Shown here: positions 1 to 9,700 of the stretch, in pieces
Numbering within the stretch: the stretch's first letter is position 1
Layout of the letters: the number at the start of each line of letters is the position of its first letter
Source of the DNA: CAZNYG01 sp964577205
GTDB lineage: Bacteria > Elusimicrobiota > Endomicrobiia > Endomicrobiales > CAIRNS01
Length of the DNA stretch: 15,320 bases
Direction: 5' to 3'
Assembly: GCA_964577205.1 (NCBI GenBank)
Contig: CAZNYG010000050.1
Location: forward strand, 1 to 15,320
Position numbers and translations under genes: made by a program
The notes under the pieces: generated by a model
What the model was told of the DNA's origin: nothing
Databases searched by the model: none
Seen by the model: only the letters and a program-made list of their open reading frames with translations

Positions 1-799
1 GTACAGGGCTTTGAAACCGGCCTGGTGGCTCCGCCTCAGGAGCCTGCGGGTTTTTAACGCGCCGTTGATAAACCCTCTTTTCTGCTTCATCTCCTCTTTC
101 TTTGCCCGCAAAGAGCCCCTGAACAACACAGTTGAAATGCCGTGCTCCTTTAAGCGCGTGAGAAGCCATATCTGCCCGGCGATGTTATCAGGGCCTATGG
201 CAGACAGCTCGCAGACGGCCGCGGCCTGCGGGTCTGGGCGCCGGACGCTGTTCAGAGAACTGAGGCGAAGAATGTCATCAGGGCCCTTTCCGTCCATTGC
301 GGCGAGGCGCCCTGTCGGTTGCACTCCGTCGTAATCGTCAAGCGAAACGCCCAGGTCCCCCAGGTTGCCACGCAGGACTGGATCGGTCTGCATCCTGCGC
401 AGGAACTCATCGGAAACCTGGGCGAATATCTTCCGCTGCTCATTTTCAGGCACGGACCCGTTCATATGCGCGTAAATAACGGGGACCGACCACCAGTTGC
501 TCTTATAAAGCTTCACGGCGACAGGATATTTCCCGCCCGCCTCGCAGGGAACGCTGCACAGGAACTTCCCGGATATCCGGCCCCTTTTGGGCGTGATGGC
601 AATAACCGGGATATTTTCCCTGGCCTTTTTCAAAAGGTCATTTAAAAGCTTGGCCTGGTCAACCGCGTCAAATTCCGGTATGACTGCAACCGTAAGCGGC
701 CCGCGTGAAGGAAGGACGGTTTTGAGGATTTTTTCAGTGACTTTCAACGGATTTGCCGCATCTCTCGCCGCGACAGCCGCCGAATTCGCGCTGCGATCT
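1..799 (-). other. Non-repetitive tail region of gene C (unknown domain, cut by window edge)
   Basis: After the last R unit, residues about 3120-3385 show no HE or R motif. A strand-helix-strand pattern (LTVAVIPEFDAVDQ, a Lys/Leu-rich helix, then IPVIAITPKRG) is followed by SNWWSVPVIYAHMNG and, nearer the window edge, IWLLTRLKEHGISTVLFRG. The alternating strands and helices suggest an alpha/beta domain or two. I do not recognise the family. Confidence 0.5.
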
Positions 800-3700
800 G
801 CTTCTGGTAAACGATCAATGTGATCCAGATAATTACTGGAAGACATCCACATCGCTTTGAATACCTTTTCTTTATCGCAGTGGAATATGCGGGCCAGTTG
901 GCCGACATTTTCGTCAGAAAGAATGAACCGGTACGCCACCTCGCTGGACGCCCCTTCGCCGTACGAACAAACCGTCCGTATCAGATCCTTCAGTTCCACC
1001 GGCGCGAGCCCGGCCACGCCGTCTATGCCCTCATCGTGGATGGAGACGGCCGCCTGCCTGCTGATGCGGCCCATAATGTAGAGCATGACTATGGATCCCG
1101 GCCGCATCCGCAGGAGCGACTCTGTAACGCGCCGCGCGGCTTTCTCTGTCAGTTGAAGATCACGGCCCCCATCGTCGATGGCCTCTTTGACTATGCTCCC
1201 CATTTTTGCCTCATCCACATTTACCCTGCCCCTGTTATTGCCCATCGGAAGGCCGGACCCCATCAGTATACGTATCCGCCTTTCGATTGCCTCGTCGTCA
1301 TCTCCGTCGACGGCGTCCACAAGGTTCAACACGCCGTAAAAATCACGCACGGGCGCTTCATCATCTCCACGCGCCCCCCTGCCTTTCTCCAGCCGGGCAT
1401 TCGCCGCGAGGCGGCCTTTATCCATAAGATCGCGCTGTTCCCGCGTGTACCCGGGGCCGTACGACGATACCCCCTGTTCGATGAACCGGTGATAATCTTC
1501 GGGGGTCAGGCCCGTCTCCCTGCCGGAGAACTGCCGAAGGCGCCTGTACTCTTCGCTCGAACTGTCGTAAAGGGCCTCGTACTCGCGTGCTTCATGACGC
1601 AGGACAGCCTCGATCGTCTCAAGCCGTTCCCGGGGATCCATATCCGCCAGGGCCTCCGCGAGAGCCTCGTGAAGATACAACGAGGCTTTCCCGCCCTGAT
1701 CCACGACGAGCGCGGCAAGGCACCAGGCGCCGCGATGTATCAGCCTGCCGCTGCTCCCGATGAACACATGTCCCAGCGTAACGTGAGGCGGCAGGATCTC
1801 CACGGCGCGCTCACGCGCGCTCCGCGCCACATCCCCGAACCGGGGATCGCTTTCATCCACCGGTTCTTCCGTGAAAAGCTCCGCCAGCCCCGCGGACATA
1901 TCGGCGAGCCCGTATTCCGCCCCGAACACAAGCCGCAAAACCTCCGCGGCGTTATGGCTGAAGGCGGAGGTCCGCCGGAGTTTTTTCCGCTGGTCTGCCA
2001 GGTTCGCCTGAAATCTGTCACTCTCCAGATTGCCGCGAAGCGCCTGCTGCAGCATGCCGAAAGTGTATACCGGGCGTCCCGCGCCATCTTTCATATCTTT
2101 GTGCGCCGCGTAAAGCTTCGCGACCCTTTCAAGCCGGTTCAGATAATCTCTGGGCTGGAACTTCATCGCGTCGCAGGTCAGTGTTATGCCGTGTTTATAA
2201 TCGCTGTCGCTGGATCTTTCCTCCGCGTTGCCCGCGTACCCGCGCATGTTAACCAGGCCGTAATGATCCGCAAGCCGCTCCAATTCCTTTAAGCCGACGA
2301 TCTGATTCAGCGCCGTCTGTTTTACCAGGGCCCCCATGCCATTCACCGATCCAACGGACGCGTGAATTTTGTCCGCGAACGCTCTCTTCGCGGCCTCATC
2401 CATTTCATACGGGAAATCCAGCCTTAAACTGATTATGAGCTTTGCCTCTTCCGGCGTTAACATTTCCAGAGCGACAAGTAAAGCCAGCGACCCCTGTTTA
2501 AGGAGGCTGAGCCGCTCGCTGAGGCGAGAGACTGCCTCAACATCCCGCGGGTTATCGCGCCTGAACCCTGAAGAAAAGAGGATGTCCGAGATCTTTTTGA
2601 CGCACGGCACGGGGTTGTTCGGCTTTTTATCAGCTCCGAGAGGCAGCGCTCTCCGGGCAATCTCCCTGATACGTTCGCCCAGCGTGCCCAGCGCCGCTAT
2701 TTCGTCTAAAAAGGCGTATTCAGCCTCAAAATTATCTCTTCGCCCCCGCGCCAGCTCCTCAGCGCGCGCGATCAATGTTTCGGAAGGCCCGTTCCTCGCC
2801 AGCCGGTTAATATCGGACATTGACCACACCGCGGCCTGTTTAAGAGCGGAAATGTCAGCTGTCATTTGCAGCCATCCCCCGGGATGGTTCTTAAGGGCCA
2901 GGTAAATGAGAGCCCTGTTTTCCGTCAGTCCGTACGCTTCCGCGGCTTTCAGAAGCCCGTGCCAGGAGATCCCATGGGCCAGGCCCAGGTCTCTTATATA
3001 GCCCTCCCGGCCGTCATAGGACCGCAGAACCGCGAAATACCGGCCGGCGAAGGCTTTCTTGTCTATGATCTTTTCAAGATTCCACAACGCGACGCAAAGC
3101 GCGTCATGCCAGTCCATGTCTCCCAGCGCGGCAAGCACGGCCAGGGAACCGCCGTTCAGCTGTCCGATCTTCAGCGCGAGCAACTCCGCCGCTTTTCTTT
3201 CTTCTGCATTGAGCTCCGATAAACCGTACCCATCCAGGATCTCGAGTATTTTATCCTTTCTGTTTTCCTGAGAACTAACCAGAGAATGGTTCGCCCCGAA
3301 AAGCAGCCCTGACGCAAGGATCATATCCAGCCTTTCCCTCACACTGCCCTGCTCCATCACGCGGGAGAGGAATTTGCGGAATGCCTCACTGTCCATACCG
3401 GCTCCGGCATTCACCCGGAACGACCTTCTCCTTGCGCTTTCCTTCTTCATGTATGACAAATAGCTGCCGGTGTTATTGTAGATCGCGTTCCGCACGACAT
3501 AATCCTTCCCTTCAAATCCCATGGCAAAGGCGATGCGTTTGACAGCCGAATGGGGAAGGCACAACCGAAAACCCTGTAACGCATATTCCTTTTCCGCTCC
3601 TTCATAGTCCCGTTCGAGACGCCCGGCAAGGCGCGCCAGAATTTCGGTCGTACTTTCGTCACGATTATCCCACGCGAACCGGTACTGATACGCCAGCAGC

Positions 3701-6700
3701 AGGGCGGTTGACCCGTCTATCTCTCCGGCTGCCGCGAGCATCGCCACAAGCCCCCTGTTGCCCTTTTTGCACAGTCTGCCCGCTATATAGCGGGCCTTGT
3801 CAGGATCGATGTTACGGGACATGAATAGTTCAGCCAGCTCCTTTTGCAGCCCGCCGTCCTTTGAGTTGTCAGCTCCTCCTCCCAGAGGCAGGCCTGACCT
3901 TTCGAGGATCAGCATTTTCGCGCGGGTGTCGGGAGCGTGTTCGATCCGGCGGATCATTGCCATGTACGAATAGTCTGACGCGCTCAGGCGCGAGCGCGCA
4001 GCCCGCTCCATATCCGCTTCGCGGACATCCTTTTTCCGGAATATCTTTTTCATTTCCTCCGGGGAAACAACGGACCGGTATCGCCTGGACAGTTCGCTCT
4101 TTCTACGCAGATAGCGCAGGTACGTCCAGCGGTTGCGGTGCATCTCAAACAAAACGATCTCGGGGTCAAGGCCGTAAAGCTCTGCCAGTTTATCTATCCC
4201 GCGCCAGCTTAAACCATGCCTGATCCCGGTTTCCAGCGTTTCTTCGGTCCGCGCGCCATACGAACGCAGCATATCGGCGGCGCGCTCAACCAGCCACCTT
4301 TCTTCGGGAAGGATGGGTTTTTTACTTTTTTTAATCAGATAGCGCGCCGTATCCGCGTCCAGCTCTCCCAGAGCCACAAGCAAAGCAAGGCTGCCGCATT
4401 CCAATCTTAACATCGCGTTCACTATCCTGAGCGCGTCTTTCGGGCTTTCAATATCATCCGATCCCTTCAGAGCGTTCCGCAGAGAAACAGAGTAGATCCT
4501 TTTTTTAACATTGGGGACGCGTCCAATGGGAAGGCCGCTGTCAATGACCATGTCAACACGTTCTGACAACGGGCGGTTTTCCGTCCTGCTCAGGAGATCG
4601 AGCAGCCGGCCGAATGACTCGATCTTAATGTCTTTTCTTGCTCTCAGCGCCGATTTCGTGAAAGAACCGTATCTTTTTTCATTAGTTGCATTCCGGGAAA
4701 GCCAGGCGGAAACCGCGTTCGCGCCCGTGAATGCCAGCTGCATCTGCCGGGCATGGAACTCCGGGTCGTCATTCTTTAATTGTTCTTCGATGAAAGCGTG
4801 ATAATCATCAGGCGTCAATTCATCTTTTTTCCCAGAGAAGGCCCGCAGGGCGAGGTTGGCCGGGGTGCCGGGGCGCAAAGCCTCGTGTTCGCGTATCTCA
4901 TGCTCCAACAGCGCGCGGATCGCGCGGTTCTGCCCCTCTTCATCCATTTTCAGGATCTCCGCGGCAAGGCTTTCGTGTATGTAAAGCTCCGCGCCTCCGT
5001 CTTTCAGCACGAGAGCCGCCAGGCACCACGCGTCTTTGGAGACCATATCGTCGCTGCCGGTGAAAAGGACTTTGCTCAACCCGGTGTCCGGAGGAAAGAT
5101 ATCACCGCTGAGCTTCAATACTTTTTGCGTCAAACCGCTTAACTGCCGATCCCCCACGCCCATTTCCTCCGCTTCCACGGCAGCCCGCGTGAAAAGCTCC
5201 GCCAGCCCCGCGGACATATCGGCGAGCCCGTATTCCGCCCCGAACACAAGCCGCAAAACCTCCGCGGCGTTATGGCTGAAGGCGGCGGCGCCGCCGCTGA
5301 TCTCATTGAGCGCTGCCAGCCATCGCCCCGGCTGCTCGCGCAGCGCCTTTCTCCACGCGTCCGTCCTGTTATTCAATCCGTACGCGCTCATTATCCGTTC
5401 CACCCCATCATACGAAACACACTGTTTCAATCCCGCCTCTCTGATGTACTGAGGCTTGCTATCGTAAGAGTTGACGATCCTGAGCGCGTTCTTTGCCAAT
5501 GATCCCCTTTTTTTGATCTCTTCCAGGTCCCAGCGCGCCAGGCTTAACGCGTCTTGTTCGTCAAGCTCGCCCAATGCCACCAGCAGAGCCAGTGACTGCC
5601 CCTGGAACATGAGCAGCTGTCCGGCAAGCTGATCCGCGTCGGAAGGTTCCAGTCCGCCCGCGGCCAGCAGCCCGGCCAACTCCCGCCTTTTCCCGTGCCG
5701 CAGATAAGTAAGCGTACGATCTATTCCGAACTTCAGAGGGGAACCAAGAATCAGCGCCAGTTTGTCACTCAAGGTTTCCGCTTTCGCGACATCCGACAAA
5801 AGCTGCTCGAATGCTTCATGATCGAATGTTGAACCGGGCCTGCCGCCGCGACGGCTGTCCAATTCTTCGGAGATACGGCTGACGCTTTTTTTATCCAATT
5901 CCGTGAGATACCCGCCCGCATTGCCGTAGACCGCGTTTGACACGACTCTTCTTTTCGTTCCAAAAGCTTCGGATATCCTGTCAATCGATCCGCGAGTAAG
6001 GCACAATTGCATCAATCCTCGGGTGTATTTTGTCTCCGGCCCTCTATAGGACTCGACAAGAGAGCTCGCGATACGCTCAAGTTGCCGCGTTGTTTTGTCG
6101 CCGCGATCATTCCAGGCGGATACGTCCTGAAATGCCAGCATCCGGGCGGTTGTGCCGTCGATCTCGCCCAGAGCGAGGAGCACCAGCAGAATCCCCTCAT
6201 TCCCTTCCCTGCACAGCGCGCCCGCGATAAATTCCGAATTCTCCCGCGCTATGTCATGGCGCTCAAACACCGCTGCCAGGAGTACTTTCAGCCCGCCCAT
6301 TTTTTTCTTCATCCCCGCTCCGGTGGAAAAAGGCGAGCGTTCAATGATCATCAGCTTCGCGTAAAGATCCGGGGCTTTTTCGATCTCGGAAATAAAAAAG
6401 TCAACGTCCGCGTCTCCATGCCTTTGAACGGCATTATGGCGTTCGACGGCATGCTGTTTACTCGCGTCAGCCAGCGATCCAAGAAGCGTCCCGGGATCGG
6501 AAGCGAGTATAGAAAAAACCGTGCCTACCGGCACCCGGTACTTTAAAGCCAAGGCCCTGATATCTTCCCTCGCCAGGAAAAACTCCCCGGCAGCCGCTGA
6601 TTGTTCCCCCGGAAAGCCATCGTTGGAACGCTGAGCCGAAAAGATGTAACGGGCGAACTCTTGTCCTGATTGGCCGCGCAGGCCATAGTAATAAATCTTC

Positions 6701-9700
6701 CCATTGTGGGCGGGCGCGACGTTGAGGATGAAAGGGGCCAGTTCGGGGTGGAACGCGGCCAGCAGCGCAAGTTTCCCCGGGCGGGCAGCGGACAGGCCGC
6801 GGGCAAGCTCTTCCGCCTCCCGTGACTGTTTTCCGTCATCGCGGTCGAATCCATTTGCAAAAAAAAGATCCCGCAGCTTACCGCGCAGATATTCCCTGTT
6901 GGGAGCACCTGCGAAGAGTTCCCCCATGGACAGCCCTGATTCAGCCAGAAGGTTGAGACGTTCATTCAAAGGCATGGCCTTCAGATCGTTACTCAGGTAC
7001 TTTCGCAGCAGATCGATTTCTTTTTTCTTCTTTTCCGCAACCGCATTAATCAAGTTCATATGGAATCTGCCGGGGTTTTGGGCGCATCCGTCTATCTCCT
7101 CGTCCGTCAGATAGCCCTTATAGCGATCGGCGATCCTTTTCATCTCCGTTAATTCATTCAACAAAGGCCCCGCGTTCCTTTCTTTCCTTTCATTCCTTTC
7201 AATAACGGCCAACACGGTTTCAGGCGAAAATCCGTACTCAGCGGCAATATCCCTGACATTGTCGTAGGACAGACAGCGCCGGATGCCGGCGGCCATGCGG
7301 TTACCATGATATGAGCGATACGAATCCAGCGTCTCCCGGGCAAAATCAATTAACATCGCCTTGTCTTCTGGTTTTAAAAACTTGAACCTGCTTGCCAGCG
7401 GCCCTAAAACACCCGCGGTGCCCGCGTCAAGCCTTCCGAGAGCGACCAGCAGCGCGATACCGCCGTAATCAAGCTTTCCAAACGACATAATAACTTCACG
7501 CTCCTTGGTTCTGATCTGTCTCGCGATGAAATTATTCAGTTTGCCCGGTTTCTGAGCGCTTGAGTAGTGCGTGATCAGGCCGCTTTGCTGAACTATATTC
7601 AAACGTTCCAGAAGAGGAAGCCCTTCCGCTTCGCGCAGCCGTTCAAGCAGAGCATACAACGCCGCTCTGCGCGTTTCTTTCACATTGGGTTCTGACGGTA
7701 CGTGGGCTTCGCCTTCCGCCATCATGCGCATGGACATCCACGACGATCGCGCGTTTTCACCTGTTTTGAAAAGTTCTTTCTGACCCTTAGAAAAGAAGTC
7801 TTCGGGACTTATGGCTTCTTTGATATAGATATGGTAAAGATCAGGGCCGATCGCCGCTTCGCTTAATCCTTTTTCTATTGCGAACCGGCGCAGGCCCTCG
7901 TATTCCCGGGAACCGGACTTATACAAAGCGTCAAATTCCCGTGTTTCATGGTCGAGGAGCTGACGGATCGTCTTTTCCCGCGACGCCGCATCCATTTTCT
8001 TCAGCGTCCACGCCAGCGACTCGTGGAGATACAGTGTCCTGCGTCCGTTTATTACCGTTAACTGGGCAAGGCACCACGCGTCGCGGTGAATGAGCCCGGA
8101 GGCGCGGCTTATAATAACACCGGTATCCTCCCAGCCTTCGGCGGCGTTGATCAGTTCAATGACTTCGCCATACCGCTCACGCGCGGTTCCTTCTTTCATC
8201 GCGCCTTTCCTGAACAGCTCGAGTATCGATTCGGCGATCCTCGCTGAAGAATCAGCCAGCCCGGTGCCCGGCAATAATCCCGCTTCTATTGCCAAAACGG
8301 CGATATCAGCTATCCTGTAACCGAAGTTGGTTGATAGCGGGCCTGCTCCGTCAAGCCTGAATCCATCCAAGAATAACGCCTTCCATGTGCCATTTTCCAG
8401 CGCGCAGACAAGAGGTTCGCTGACGCCGGGAACGACAAGGCAGCCCCTGCCGCCCGTTACGGAGATCTCTCCCGCACCGCTGTCCCCGTCTTCACCCGTA
8501 TGGCGCTCCAGAAGGCGTCGTATCGCTTCCCCCACCGCTCTCCTCATCTCTTCATCGGAAGCATCCCGGGCGAGCATGGCTTCGCAGACATAGCAGGCCA
8601 CGATCTTGATCTGCTCCTCAACAGGCCGTCCCGATTCGAGCGCCACGTTGATGCACTGTTCATTCATGATGCGGCGGTAGTTGGCTTCGGCGATCGAGGG
8701 GTCGTTTTCAACCTTCGGCATGATGACGAGATGGGAAATGCCCGCTTCGCGCAGTTTCGCGGCGCTGTCGCCCGCGTGGAAACCGCCCATGACGGCTATG
8801 TCTATCTGCGTTGAAGATGCCAGCAGTTCTTCCGGTGTGACGGGTTTCCCGTCCGCCGGCGCGGCACAGGGCCGCGCGGCGCCGATCTTCTCCATGAAAA
8901 GCGCGGTGCGTTCGTCGTTGATCCGGTAATAGGTTTCCGCAAGGCCGCGGTACGGGTCCAGCTGCCTGTAGCTTTCGCCCCCGGTGTACCGTATCCAGTT
9001 CTCCATGAACCAGCGTTCCCCGCCTTTAACATACCGCAGTTCTGACGGTGTTATGTTCGCCTGCCAGTATCTTTTGAAGCTATTGAAGTAGTCCCGCAGC
9101 AGGGCGATCCGCCGTTCACTTTCGCCCGGAGCCAGCCGCCAGATGATATCCCGCTTTATCAGTTGTTCGTCGATAACCAGTTCTTCCGGGTTAAATCCGC
9201 GGGTGTCGCAAAGGTGAAGATAGCGTTCGAGGCGGGCATATCTGTCGCCAAGGCCGTACGTTGTTTTCAGGGATCCCCAGCGGGATGCAAGCCCCTCAAT
9301 ATGCTGAAAATCGTCCGTCACCGCAAGGAGTTCCCGGTATTTACCGTAAGGCATTCTCTTCCTGAGTTCCCGCGTCAATCCGGAAAGTTCTTTACCCACG
9401 GAGCGGACACTCAGGCGGCGCGCTGTTCTTTCCATGCCGGCACAGGCCGTCAGGGTGGGATACCAGTCGAGATCCATGTTCAACTCGCGGGCAACCTTGA
9501 TCAGCCTCGCGTAATACCTTTTCGACTGATGCTCATCAGAACGGAGGGAGCGGACAAAACGTCCCAGCCGCCCATGCAGGTACCGGTCTTCCACCCGCAG
9601 CAATTCCCTGTCCATGCCATCAAGAAGATCCTTGATCTCCCGGTTGTCCCTGATCTGTTTAAGACGCACAAGGTTGGCGTGATGCATTTCCTTATCTTCA

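Noticed and set aside
820..2292. 490-codon open frame on the plus strand
   Set aside because: It lies antisense to the HE3 and R8/R9 region of gene C, whose repeat motifs prove the minus strand is coding. Its product has no recognisable motif and is rich in H, R, P and A, as expected for a complementary shadow of GC-rich coding sequence.
4080..4200. HTH-like segment read as a DNA-binding regulator domain
   Set aside because: It occurs once per R unit in an exported protein and forms part of a longer helical repeat, so regulation is unlikely.
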